Below are positions 1 to 8,075 of a DNA stretch of 64,000 nt, in pieces. Both the position numbers and the translations under genes were made by a program. The stretch is from an uncultured Lachnospiraceae bacterium (GTDB lineage: Bacteria; Bacillota; Clostridia; Lachnospirales; Lachnospiraceae): NCBI GenBank assembly GCA_947586255.1, contig CANPXP010000002.1, positions 1 to 64,000 on the forward strand, given 5' to 3'. Position 1 is the stretch's first letter; each line of letters opens with the position of its first letter. The notes below the pieces were generated by a model. That model was not told the origin of the DNA. It ran no database searches and worked only from the letters and a program-made list of their open reading frames with translations.

Positions 1-6
1 ATTATA

Positions 7-102
7 CTACTTTTGGCGAGAAAACTCAGTATTTTCAATGGATTTGAGCTCATTTTTTGTTGTTGAACAGTCATTAATTACAGTAAAAATGGGATTAGAC
101 AT
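7..102 (-). CDS. 31-codon ORF of unknown function, possibly a truncated gene
   Basis: This ORF is too short for the ORF track. It begins with ATG behind a strong ribosome binding site (AAAGGAGGA, about 5 bases upstream) and follows the cupin gene by 30 bases, so it is probably co-transcribed. It encodes MSNPIFTVINDC and then a polar stretch ending at a TAG codon. I recognise no family in 31 residues. The good ribosome binding site suggests a real or recently truncated gene start. The reading frame might continue, frameshifted, beyond the left edge of the window, which cannot be tested here. Confidence 0.35.
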   Translation of the reverse strand: MSNPIFTVINDCSTTKNELKSIENTEFSRQK

Positions 103-132
103 GTTCTTCCTCCTTTAAAATGACCGCTGACA

Positions 133-663
133 TCACTCTGCTTCTTCTATTTTCTTCCATTTCCATTCCCGCTCTTTATACGCAAACCGTGTTTTGTCAT
201 TTTCCCCCGCATACGGCCCCTGCTTGATTTCAAACATTTCCAAATCCTCAAGGACCTCAAATCCATGTCCGCCGGACGCCAGCAGGATAACGTCGCCGGC
301 TTCAAGCATACAGCTTTCCAGATACTCTCTCTGATTTGTATAGAAATCCACCCGAAGCTTTCCTTTCCGTATCACCAGCACTTCCTGCGTATAATGTACC
401 TGGCGTTGGACATGGTTATGAACATGCGGATCAATGATTTTTCCTTTCTTATGCTTCATAAACGCCAGCTGCTGAGAATAATCATTCGGTGTAAAAAATT
501 CTACGCCATCCTTCTCGTAGCCGGCCTTGATAATAATCGCCAGATCTCCCCCTTCCAGAGGGTCATTGATTACAATAGGCATTACCACAGTATTATATCT
601 CCTTTTGCTTTTCTCATTTATTTTGAACGCATCATCGACAGTATGTCTTTTCCAGAATCTCAT
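133..663 (-). CDS. Cupin-fold protein, WxcM/FdtA-like or related sugar-locus cupin
   Basis: The 176-residue protein has a single beta-barrel cupin. The first metal-type cluster is around DPHVHNHVQRQVHYTQEVLVI (residues about 78-98), and the second is GDVILLASGGHGFEVL (about 123-138). Cupins of this size in glycan loci include dTDP-sugar ketoisomerases and other proteins acting on nucleotide sugars, so a role with a nucleotide sugar is inferred. No fused acetyltransferase domain is present, and the substrate cannot be read from the sequence. The start is the ATG at 663, with a G-rich stretch upstream (GTGGGCGG). It lies directly downstream of a broken GT4 gene and upstream of a 31-codon ORF. 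Confidence 0.6.
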   Translation of the reverse strand: MRFWKRHTVDDAFKINEKSKRRYNTVVMPIVINDPLEGGDLAIIIKAGYEKDGVEFFTPNDYSQQLAFMKHKKGKIIDPHVHNHVQRQVHYTQEVLVIRKGKLRVDFYTNQREYLESCMLEAGDVILLASGGHGFEVLEDLEMFEIKQGPYAGENDKTRFAYKEREWKWKKIEEAE

Positions 664-687
664 CCGCCCACAACTCCGCCGACAGAT

Positions 688-1036
688 TCAGACCTCAAAA
701 AGTCGTATGGGTCGTGACATCCGCTTTCCGAGATATAACGGATGATACGACACATAATTCGTGTACCGCCATATCATTTGATAACCGTTTTCTCTCACAA
801 TCCCTGAAATTGCCTTGACATTGTTCACCAAACCTTTTGATTTCAGCGGCAGCATAAATAAATACTCTGGCTCCCAATTCCAAAACCTCTTTATAGTATC
901 CCTATTCCGAAGGTTCGTTATATATCGCGAAATCGAATTGTACCTTATCTCTGTCTATATTTCGGTATAAGTTTACCAAAAATGTCTCAGCCCCACCTCT
1001 TTCCAGCGAGCCGATAATCTGTAATACGCGAATCAT
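688..1036 (-). pseudogene. Broken GT4 glycosyltransferase (N-terminal remnant)
   Basis: This is the only stretch over 300 bases without an intact gene. From the ATG at 1036, preceded by TTAGGAGCG, the translation is MIRVLQIIGSLERGGAETFL and onward, a textbook GT4 N-terminus. It then meets an in-frame TAG after NEPSE and continues in frame as GYYKEVLELGARVFI. After that the homology shifts to another frame (LPLKSKGLVNNVKAISGIVR, then ENGYQMIWRYTN), again typical of EpsF-like GT4 enzymes, and ends at a TGA just before the cupin gene. The nonsense codon, the frameshift and the loss of the whole C-terminal donor-binding domain make this a pseudogene. The 62-residue ORF in the track is its frameshifted part. 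Confidence 0.8.
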
Positions 1037-1080
1037 GCCATCGCTCCTAATTCCATAAATCTCAGTATATATTTTCCTGC

Positions 1081-1096
1081 GGCGCGCCTTCGCGCC
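1081..1096. other. GC-rich hairpin downstream of GT4 gene
   Basis: A perfect inverted repeat, GGCGCG-CCTT-CGCGCC, lies just after the stop codon of the GT4 gene at 1103 and before the broken GT4. It could slow or end transcription or protect the 3' end of the mRNA. On the minus strand it is not followed by a run of T, so I do not call it an intrinsic terminator. Confidence 0.4.
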
Positions 1097-1102
1097 AAAT
1101 TT

Positions 1103-2317
1103 TCAATACACTTTATTTTCGCACAGCTTCAACCATTTCTCCACGGCGGTGTCTATGCTCAGCATTTTTCGTCTTTTCAGACTCTGCCGCGCGTAATATT
1201 CCCTCTGATCGGCGTCTTCCAGCAGCATACATATTGCTTCCGCCAGCTTACATTCCGCCTCTTCCAGTTCCTCCGCTCCCTGATATCTGGTTCCGCTGCA
1301 CACGGGCGTCAGCACACCGTATTCCGCCCGGCATACTTCTGTGATCTCGCGTCCGTTCTCAACCAGCTCCGGCGCCAATATCTCGCGGGCCCCCGCATGA
1401 AAATCCGTCGCGATGCACGTTACACCCAGGCAGACCGCCTCAGCCAGCGCGTTCGGGTATCCCTCAAACAGAGAGGGCAGGACAAACATTTCCGCCCTTG
1501 CCACATACTTATACGGATTTTTTACAAAGCCCTGAAATACGACCCGATCCTGCAGACCGCATACTTTGACCAGCCGCTTCAAATACTCTTCCAGTTCTCC
1601 CGCGCCCAGAATCAGGAGCATCGCTTCCGGCTCCCGTCTGCTCACCTCGCGAAAGGCCCGGATCAAATGCCACTGCCCTTTCGGTTCGGACAGCCTGCCC
1701 GCCGTGACAATCAGTTTCTTATCTTCAAGTTCCGCATCTTTTCCTTCCAATGCCTCAGCCGCCTTCCGCGTCAGGGCAGAGACATTGCAGCCGTTTTCAA
1801 TCACGACAACCTGATCGGCCTTCATGCCAAACTCCCGAACCAGTTCTTCTTTGATTCCGGAAGAGACCGCGACGATTGCATCCGCTCTGTTATAGAGACA
1901 CCTCACCAGAGGATACATCGCCAGCCGGTATTCCCACAATGTTTTTCCGAACTTTCGAATGCTGGTGCGAACCGAACCGATAACCTTGGTATGTCGGTTC
2001 CCGGACAGGATATTGGCGACATTGGCGCTGTCCATAAAACTGATACACGCCGCATACTGCCCGGTTTTTTTCAGTTTTCTCAGAGCCTTTGTTCTTCTGA
2101 AAAGCAGTTTCAGATGAAACATCAGGGAAGCCATATCATTGTCCCTGTTAAACCCCAGCGACAGCAGAGTGCCCCTGTAAGGGTAGTCTATCACCTCATC
2201 ATTATTCAACAGGATATCTATCTCCCAGTCTGCCGGGAAATTTAAAGTTAAATTTGACACCGCCCTCTCGGCTCCGCCATGCCGCAAGGAAGAGATCACT
2301 ATCAGAATCTTTTTCAT
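1103..2317 (-). CDS. GT4 family glycosyltransferase
   Basis: This is a 404-residue GT-B glycosyltransferase of the GT4 family, expected to act on the cytoplasmic side of the membrane on a lipid-linked glycan. The N-terminal part carries the typical acceptor-side motif ISSLRHGGAERAVSNL. The C-terminal half has LIVTAGRLSEPKGQWHLIRA and then the E-x7-E region FVLPSLFEGYPNALAEAV. The track start at 2401 lies inside asnB. I prefer the ATG at 2317 (MKKILIV), which has an AAGGCGG site overlapping the asnB stop 8 bases away. Donor and acceptor sugars are unknown. Confidence 0.85.
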   Translation of the reverse strand: MKKILIVISSLRHGGAERAVSNLTLNFPADWEIDILLNNDEVIDYPYRGTLLSLGFNRDNDMASLMFHLKLLFRRTKALRKLKKTGQYAACISFMDSANVANILSGNRHTKVIGSVRTSIRKFGKTLWEYRLAMYPLVRCLYNRADAIVAVSSGIKEELVREFGMKADQVVVIENGCNVSALTRKAAEALEGKDAELEDKKLIVTAGRLSEPKGQWHLIRAFREVSRREPEAMLLILGAGELEEYLKRLVKVCGLQDRVVFQGFVKNPYKYVARAEMFVLPSLFEGYPNALAEAVCLGVTCIATDFHAGAREILAPELVENGREITEVCRAEYGVLTPVCSGTRYQGAEELEEAECKLAEAICMLLEDADQREYYARQSLKRRKMLSIDTAVEKWLKLCENKVY

Positions 2318-2324
2318 ATCCGCC

Positions 2325-4187
2325 TTACCACATATCTTCAATATACGTCTGATACCATTTCTGAAATACCAAAAACGACCACAGGATAGAACTGTAAACA
2401 ATCTTGTCCGAGCGCCTCTGCGCCTGTATCAGCCGCGCTACCGCCTCCGGCACGAATATCCCCTGACGCTCTAAAACAGTCTGATCCGCATACCGCCGGA
2501 CCTCGTCCTGCAGTACCGTGCGCAGCCACTTTCTGAGCGGAACGCCAAATCCCTTCTTGGGCCTGTCCAGAAGTTCCCGCGGCACATATGCGTAAGTAAT
2601 ATCCTTCAAAATATGCTTTTTATCAAATCTTCTGTACTTGTATTCCTGTGGGATTCTAAATGATTCCTCTACCACTCTGTAATCCAGCAGAGGGCAGCGA
2701 ACCTCAAGCGCATATTTCATAGAGGCGCGATCTGTCTTCATCAGCACTTCGTCCGGCAGATATGTCTGCATATCCAGCAGCATTCTCCGCACTTGCCAGT
2801 CAGACATGTCCAGCCGCTTTTCCTGTTCAAATTTAACATGTCCGCCCTGCACTCCGAGAATCTTATCGACTTCTTCCGCCATCACATCAATAAAAAGCTG
2901 CGTTTTGGCAGTCCTGTCTCTGTTATTCAGGAATGCCCTGATCTCTGCCGGCATCTTCTCTTTAAAATAAGAGATTCCCGGAACATGCGCGGCAATATTC
3001 CCCATGAAATCCGCATGTTGGGCAACCCAGGTCAAATCGTACATCTTATATCCGCAGAACAGCTCGTCTCCGCCGTCACCCGAAAGGACCACCGTAATGT
3101 CCTGCGCAGCATACTGAGACACTATCATAGTCGGCAATTGTGACGAATCGGCAAACGGCTCATCGTAATAACGCGGAAGATCTTCGATTAACCGCAGAAC
3201 ATCCTCCTCTGTCACATAATGTTCATGATGATCCGTACCTAAAAATTTGGCAATCTCCGCTGCGTAAGGCGCCTCATTTCTCTCTTTGTCATAAAACCCG
3301 ATCGAATAGGTGCGAACCGGCATATCGTTGTTCTTTTGAGCGATTGCCGTCACAAGCGTGGAATCGATTCCTCCGCTCAGGAAAGTTCCGACAGGGACAT
3401 CCGCCACCATGCGGGAACCGACGGCCTCCTGCAAAAGATCATCTATCGCTTTGCCGCAGTCATAATAATCCGCGTGCGGCCTTACCGCAAGTTCCTCATA
3501 TCGCTGTACAAGATCCCAATAAGTCTCCTGTCTGATCTCACCGTTCTGATATTCGAGGAATGTGCCCGGAACCATCTTGTAGGTATTCTCGAAAATACTG
3601 CAGGGAGCAGCCAGATATTTATTGCAAAAATATTGACGCAGCACCTCCGTATCGATCTTCCCGGCAAAATGCGGATATAACATAATGGGTTTCAGTTCGG
3701 AGGCAAAAACGAAATGACCGTCTGCCGCATAATAAAACAGTGGTTTCTTACCTATCCGATCCCTGGCAAGAGTCAATTTCCGTTCCGTTCTGTCATAAAC
3801 GGCAACCGCGAACATTCCGTTCAATCTGCCAAAGCATTCCGCGCCCCATTCAGCAAAAGCGTAAAGCAGCACTTCCGTATCACAATTTGATCGAAAATGA
3901 TATCCCGCCGTTTGCAAATCTGTTTTCAGAGTCGCAAAATTATAGATTTCTCCGTTATATACAATAATATACCTTCCGTCCTCCGACATCATGGGCTGAT
4001 GCCCCGCTTCAGACAAATCCATGATGGAGAGTCTGCGCTGCGCCAATCCGGTTTCTCTGCCCTCTTCCTGCCGTTCCTGCCAGATGCCGCCGTCGTCTGG
4101 ACCGCGATGGTACATCGAATTATTCATCTTCCATAATTGTTCCGCCGTAACGGAATCCGGCCCGATATAGCCGCAAATTCCACACAT
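2325..4187 (-). CDS. asnB: Asparagine synthase-like glutamine amidotransferase (AsnB family)
   Basis: This is a 620-residue class II amidotransferase. The nucleophile Cys2 is in MCGICGYIG, the glutaminase domain fills roughly residues 2-200, and the synthetase domain has a PP-loop, FLSGGIDSTLVTA, near residue 265. The family transfers glutamine-derived ammonia to an adenylated carboxylate. The length matches normal AsnB. In glycan loci, AsnB relatives such as WbpS in Pseudomonas or WbtH in Francisella are linked to amidation of uronic acid residues, and I infer that role here because a WlbA-type uronic acid pathway lies in the same locus. Housekeeping asparagine synthesis cannot be excluded. 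The gap to the upstream GT4 is 3 bases. Confidence 0.85.
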   Translation of the reverse strand: MCGICGYIGPDSVTAEQLWKMNNSMYHRGPDDGGIWQERQEEGRETGLAQRRLSIMDLSEAGHQPMMSEDGRYIIVYNGEIYNFATLKTDLQTAGYHFRSNCDTEVLLYAFAEWGAECFGRLNGMFAVAVYDRTERKLTLARDRIGKKPLFYYAADGHFVFASELKPIMLYPHFAGKIDTEVLRQYFCNKYLAAPCSIFENTYKMVPGTFLEYQNGEIRQETYWDLVQRYEELAVRPHADYYDCGKAIDDLLQEAVGSRMVADVPVGTFLSGGIDSTLVTAIAQKNNDMPVRTYSIGFYDKERNEAPYAAEIAKFLGTDHHEHYVTEEDVLRLIEDLPRYYDEPFADSSQLPTMIVSQYAAQDITVVLSGDGGDELFCGYKMYDLTWVAQHADFMGNIAAHVPGISYFKEKMPAEIRAFLNNRDRTAKTQLFIDVMAEEVDKILGVQGGHVKFEQEKRLDMSDWQVRRMLLDMQTYLPDEVLMKTDRASMKYALEVRCPLLDYRVVEESFRIPQEYKYRRFDKKHILKDITYAYVPRELLDRPKKGFGVPLRKWLRTVLQDEVRRYADQTVLERQGIFVPEAVARLIQAQRRSDKIVYSSILWSFLVFQKWYQTYIEDMW

Positions 4188-4190
4188 AGC

Positions 4191-5375
4191 TTACCTCATA
4201 CTGCCGGTAATGATCTTATCAAACAGCGCTTCATACTGCCCTGCCGTCTTATTCCATGCAAAAAAGCGCTCAACATTCCTTCGACTGTGATCTCCAAGAC
4301 ATCTTCTCTTCGTCGGATCGTCAATCAACTCCATAATCGCCTTCGAAAATTCCTCCGCCGGTGCCACAATCCCATTATTCGTGACCAGCTCCGCGCTCCC
4401 CTCGCAGGGAGTCATGACAATCGGCAGTCCGTACGACATCGCCTCCAACACCACGTTGGGCATTCCTTCTTTTTTGGATGGAAACACAAAGATGTCCGCA
4501 CTCTGATAATACAGCGGCAGCTCGGCTTTGGATTTTTGTCCATAAAATCTCACCGCATCTTCTATCTTATACTCCCGCACAATGCGCTCCAGTTCTTCTC
4601 TGTATGGGCCGTCGCCAACTACCGACAGCACGACGCTTTTCCCGGCAGCCGCGCACCGCTTTCGGATCTCTCCCATCTGCGGCAGCAGAAACTGCAGTCC
4701 CTTTCGCTCAATGAGCCGGGAGACAAATAAAAGCCGGAGCTCATTCCGCCTGTTTTCCGGCTGTTCGCTGTCGGCAGACCGCTCCTTCTGCGCTTTATCC
4801 GGATCCGAAAAAGCCCGGAGATCGACGCCGTTTGGAATTACCAAAACCTCTTTTTTATCATAAAATGCCAGCGCAAGCTTCCTCAGACCTTCGCTGTTCG
4901 CCACAAGCGCGTCGGCCTTTTTCCAGATTTGTTTTTCAAACGGCCCCAAAATTTTATACACTACCGCAAAACGTTCCTGAAATCCGGGTATATCGCCGCC
5001 CCCAAAACGTATTACATAGGGGAGGCCATATTTTTTCTTCAGGATATAAGCGATCGGGCCGCTCGGAATCGCGAAAAAGACCTGACAGATATCAAATCGA
5101 TAAGTCTCTTCCAACTTTTTTGCCATTGGAACGGCTTTCAGCAGAAAGTCAAGCATTTCCCCAAAGCCACAGTGCTCCGGATGTTTCCGCGCGGCATGAA
5201 TGCGGACAATCCGGACGGCGCCAATTGTCTCGTCATTCGACAGACCTTGATACCATACGCTCAGCACAACGACGCTGTGTCCCACTGCCGCGTACTCTCT
5301 GGCCAGATTCATGCAGGCGTTGGCTCCGCCCCCGCCAACCGGCGGGTATTCGTGGGATAAAATCAGTATTTTCAT
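4191..5375 (-). CDS. GT4 family glycosyltransferase
   Basis: The 394-residue GT-B enzyme starts MKILILSHEYPPVGGGGANA, a typical GT4 N-terminus with a glycine-rich acceptor loop. Later motifs are LLFVSRLIERKGLQFLLPQM and the donor-binding region FVFPSKKEGMPNVVLEAMSY with the E-x7-E pattern. It probably adds one sugar from a nucleotide donor to the lipid-linked repeat unit. Its ATG overlaps the stop of the upstream GT2 gene by 4 bases (ATGA), so the two are translationally coupled. Specificity is unknown. Confidence 0.85.
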   Translation of the reverse strand: MKILILSHEYPPVGGGGANACMNLAREYAAVGHSVVVLSVWYQGLSNDETIGAVRIVRIHAARKHPEHCGFGEMLDFLLKAVPMAKKLEETYRFDICQVFFAIPSGPIAYILKKKYGLPYVIRFGGGDIPGFQERFAVVYKILGPFEKQIWKKADALVANSEGLRKLALAFYDKKEVLVIPNGVDLRAFSDPDKAQKERSADSEQPENRRNELRLLFVSRLIERKGLQFLLPQMGEIRKRCAAAGKSVVLSVVGDGPYREELERIVREYKIEDAVRFYGQKSKAELPLYYQSADIFVFPSKKEGMPNVVLEAMSYGLPIVMTPCEGSAELVTNNGIVAPAEEFSKAIMELIDDPTKRRCLGDHSRRNVERFFAWNKTAGQYEALFDKIITGSMR

Positions 5376-6337
5376 GCGCCGCCATCCGTCTCCGTTCCGT
5401 CGCCTGTATTTTCCACAACCGCCTTAATACTGTACGACGTATCCACATGAACCCCGTAGTAAGTCTTCATCATCATCTCGCTCATCAGTCCAAACACAAA
5501 CATCAATATAGCGATAATCACGAAAAATACCGTCAGAATAGGCGGTATGATATTATTTGACATTTTATAGCCTCTGAGAAACAAAACGACCGACCAGATG
5601 CCGCAGCCCCCTCCCAAGACGCCGAACAGCAGACCCAAACTGCCCAGAAGATGCAGTGGACGGGAAGCGTACTTGTGCCAGAACCAGACTGAAATCATAT
5701 CTACAAAACCCTTGATGGTTCTTCTCCAGTTGTATTTGGTTTTGCCCGACGTACGGGGTCTGTGATTGACGACGACCTCACCGACGCTGAATCCCTTCAT
5801 CTGCAGAATCGCCGGAATGAATCTGTGCTGTTCCCCGTACAGATTGACGCCCGCGAAGCATTCTCTGCGATATATTTTCAGCGAACAGCCGCTGTCATGA
5901 ATGCCGTCGTGCACCAAAAGAAAACGCAGAAAGTTCGCGCCGCGGGAGGTAAAACGCTTCATCAGCGTATCCTTTCTGTTCTTCCGCCAGCCGGACACCA
6001 CATCCAGATCATTCTCCATCAGATGATCCACCATGTGCGGGATATCCGCCGGGTCATTCTGCCCGTCGCCGTCCAGCGTGGCGATGAATTCCTTCGTCGC
6101 CGCCTTGATTCCCGCATCCATCGCCGCCGTCTGCCCGAAATTTTTGCGAAACTGAATATATTTTAACGGCCTGAGCGTCCTGCAGATCTCATCCGTCCTG
6201 TCGCTTGATCCATCGTTGACGAAAATGATCTCGTAATCGTAACCTGCCTTGTCACAGGTCTCACGGATCTCCCGATGCAGCTTTGCTATATTTCCTTCCT
6301 CGTTGTAGACGGGTACCACTACCGATATACCGATCAT
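5372..6337 (-). CDS. GT2 polyprenyl-phosphate glycosyltransferase, DPM1/GtrB-like
   Basis: The 321-residue protein has an N-terminal GT2 domain (VVVPVYNEEGNI, then DGSSDRTDEI and ATLDGDGQNDP with the metal-binding acidic motif) and two C-terminal membrane segments (about residues 235-258 and 268-290). This arrangement is that of DPM1, GtrB and ArnC-type enzymes, which load a sugar onto polyprenyl phosphate for use by GT-C transferases outside the membrane. A PMT-like GT-C gene is divergently transcribed next door, which fits a donor/user pair. It is the first gene of the leftward operon ending at the window edge, behind a clear promoter. Ribosome binding site: AGGAGAG. Confidence 0.85.
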   Translation of the reverse strand: MIGISVVVPVYNEEGNIAKLHREIRETCDKAGYDYEIIFVNDGSSDRTDEICRTLRPLKYIQFRKNFGQTAAMDAGIKAATKEFIATLDGDGQNDPADIPHMVDHLMENDLDVVSGWRKNRKDTLMKRFTSRGANFLRFLLVHDGIHDSGCSLKIYRRECFAGVNLYGEQHRFIPAILQMKGFSVGEVVVNHRPRTSGKTKYNWRRTIKGFVDMISVWFWHKYASRPLHLLGSLGLLFGVLGGGCGIWSVVLFLRGYKMSNNIIPPILTVFFVIIAILMFVFGLMSEMMMKTYYGVHVDTSYSIKAVVENTGDGTETDGGA

Positions 6338-6367
6338 GATCGTGCTGTCTCTCCTGCGTTTTCTTAT

Positions 6368-6396
6368 ATTATCGCCTGTCCCTATACATTTTGCAA
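6368..6396 (-). promoter_or_regulatory. Sigma-A-type promoter for the leftward GT2-GT4-asnB operon
   Basis: On the minus strand, TTGCAA (6396-6391) is followed after exactly 17 bases by GATAAT (6373-6368), about 30 bases upstream of the GT2 start. Both hexamers are close to consensus, and the gap is divergent between two genes, where a promoter is needed. Confidence 0.65.
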
Positions 6397-6419
6397 GAAA
6401 AAGTTTTTGTGCGAACTGC

Positions 6420-6448
6420 TTGCCTTAGTACCTGCCATTTGCTAAAAT
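6420..6448 (+). promoter_or_regulatory. Sigma-A-type promoter for the plus-strand PMT-like gene
   Basis: TTGCCT (6420-6425) is separated by 17 bases from TAAAAT (6443-6448). Transcription would begin near 6455, about 65 bases before the proposed ATG. It is the only promoter for a plus-strand gene in the window and sits back to back with the leftward promoter. Confidence 0.65.
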
Positions 6449-6459
6449 AGACGGAGACT

Positions 6460-6484
6460 TGTCTTCCCGGAAGCTAGGAAGACA
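6460..6484 (+). promoter_or_regulatory. Leader hairpin in the 5' UTR of the PMT-like gene
   Basis: The inverted repeat TGTCTTCC-N9-GGAAGACA begins a few bases after the predicted transcription start. An 8-bp stem at the extreme 5' end could stabilise the mRNA or act as a regulatory structure. There is no following T-run, so it is not an obvious attenuator. Confidence 0.4.
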
Positions 6485-6518
6485 GAATCACAGGTTGGAA
6501 AGGTTCGGTACGGACAGT

Positions 6519-8057
6519 ATGTTAAAAAAGAAGCTTGCCTCAATGTCACCGACAGCCCAAGCGGCTGTCGTCGCTTTTATCCTCTTCTTCGTGTGGAACG
6601 TCTGCCTGATCGTAAAATACAACGGGCTGTACGATTTCGACGAGATGTATCATATCTCGTCCTCCGACGCGCATTTCCACAGCATCTCGGAATATGCGCG
6701 CGCGCCCTATCTGAACTGGCTTATCCGCATCCTCTCCGCTGTATTCGGCAGGAATTACTATGTCTATAAATCCGTCCCTCTGGTGCTGTCGCTCATCAGC
6801 ATCGGCAGCCTTCTGTATCTGTCGGCCAGAATGTTCCGACACAGATACAATATCCTGCTGCTGACGCTCCTCTGCGCCGGGCACTGCGTACTGGCGTGCA
6901 ACCATCTATATATCCGCATGTATGTGTGGGACGAGGCTGCCATATCGCTTCTGGCGTTAATCTTCTATCGTCTGGCGCACACAGATTCCCGCCGCCGGAA
7001 AATCTGCCTGCACATCCTATATTTTGCAGTCGCCGCAGGCCTGTACATCATGCAGCCAGACGAGTCGTCCTCCAAAGCGGTTATGCTGGTCGGCATCGCC
7101 GCGTGGTGCGCCAATTATATCGGCGTGAAACTCGTACTCTTTCTGGACAGCAAAAGACTCATCACACCGGTCATATGCCTGCTGGAGCTCCTGATATTCG
7201 GCATCGAATATATGCTCTTTCCACTACGGTTAAAAATTGTCCCTAACTCTCCGATTCTTGCGCCTCTATCGACAGTGATACGTAACTTGGGCAGACTGCA
7301 TAGTGTAGTGACCGTCGAAGCGCCTGTCTTCACGCTCTACTTCGCGACCCAGAGCCTGCTCTTGTCCGTCGGTCTGCTCGGCTGCGGCTATCTGCTGGTT
7401 AAAGGGAAATATAAAGAAGACAATCGGACGGGTATTTATATACTGGCGCTATTGCCTTTCATCGCTTACAATATGCTCTATTTCGATCAAAGTATGTTCC
7501 GCGTCTACGCCGCCTACCTGCCGGTGCTCATATTCGCCACGGTCCTGTGGCTCGACCACTTTGACGACACCCGCATCTACCGATGCGTATCTCTCGCTGC
7601 CACAGCGCTCACCGTTCTGATGTCCGCGCCGGGATACATGCAGAATCCATTCAAAAACTTTATTTCCTTCTATGAATGTCCCAACATCTACCACGAGAAC
7701 GTGTTCAACGACTACGGCGGGATGATCGAACAGGCTAAGAGCGATATCGCCGCGGGGCGCAAATGCATCAGCCTGTGGCCGAATATGCACCAGCAGGCCG
7801 CCTTCGAGCTGAATGACGAGTACACGCTCGCCTTCGAGGGCAGTATTAATGACTGGCTGGGCTACACTAAGGAGGATATCGAACCTCTGCTCTCCTACCT
7901 CGCCCGCACCGAGGAGCCGTATGTGCTGTTAGTCAGCTACCATGCAGACAGCCGCCTGAATCGACTGGATCCGAATATCCTGGACTCCCTGCTTGAATCA
8001 TATCCGTACAAAACCTACGGAATCGACCGCCCGGCGTATCTGTTCTATATCAACTAG
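6519..8057 (+). CDS. GT-C-like membrane glycosyltransferase (PMT/GT39-like)
   Basis: The 512-residue polytopic protein has a first membrane segment (VVAFILFFVWNVCLIV) followed by an extracytoplasmic loop with YDFDEMY (D41-E42). An acidic pair in the first loop is typical of GT-C transferases that use polyprenyl-phosphate sugars. Many further hydrophobic segments follow, and a soluble C-terminal part of about 130 residues. It is the only plus-strand gene, convergent with the next cluster. I start at the ATG at 6519 (MLKKKLASM), because the longer ORF start at 6459 would lie at or near the transcription start and inside the leader hairpin. The neighbouring DPM1-like GT2 is the likely supplier of its donor. 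Confidence 0.7.
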   Translation: MLKKKLASMSPTAQAAVVAFILFFVWNVCLIVKYNGLYDFDEMYHISSSDAHFHSISEYARAPYLNWLIRILSAVFGRNYYVYKSVPLVLSLISIGSLLYLSARMFRHRYNILLLTLLCAGHCVLACNHLYIRMYVWDEAAISLLALIFYRLAHTDSRRRKICLHILYFAVAAGLYIMQPDESSSKAVMLVGIAAWCANYIGVKLVLFLDSKRLITPVICLLELLIFGIEYMLFPLRLKIVPNSPILAPLSTVIRNLGRLHSVVTVEAPVFTLYFATQSLLLSVGLLGCGYLLVKGKYKEDNRTGIYILALLPFIAYNMLYFDQSMFRVYAAYLPVLIFATVLWLDHFDDTRIYRCVSLAATALTVLMSAPGYMQNPFKNFISFYECPNIYHENVFNDYGGMIEQAKSDIAAGRKCISLWPNMHQQAAFELNDEYTLAFEGSINDWLGYTKEDIEPLLSYLARTEEPYVLLVSYHADSRLNRLDPNILDSLLESYPYKTYGIDRPAYLFYIN

Positions 8058-8075
8058 ATGCCGTTCGCCAGTCAC

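Noticed and set aside
1081-1096. GC hairpin as an intrinsic terminator
   Set aside because: The stem is good but no U-tract follows on the minus strand, so termination is not supported.
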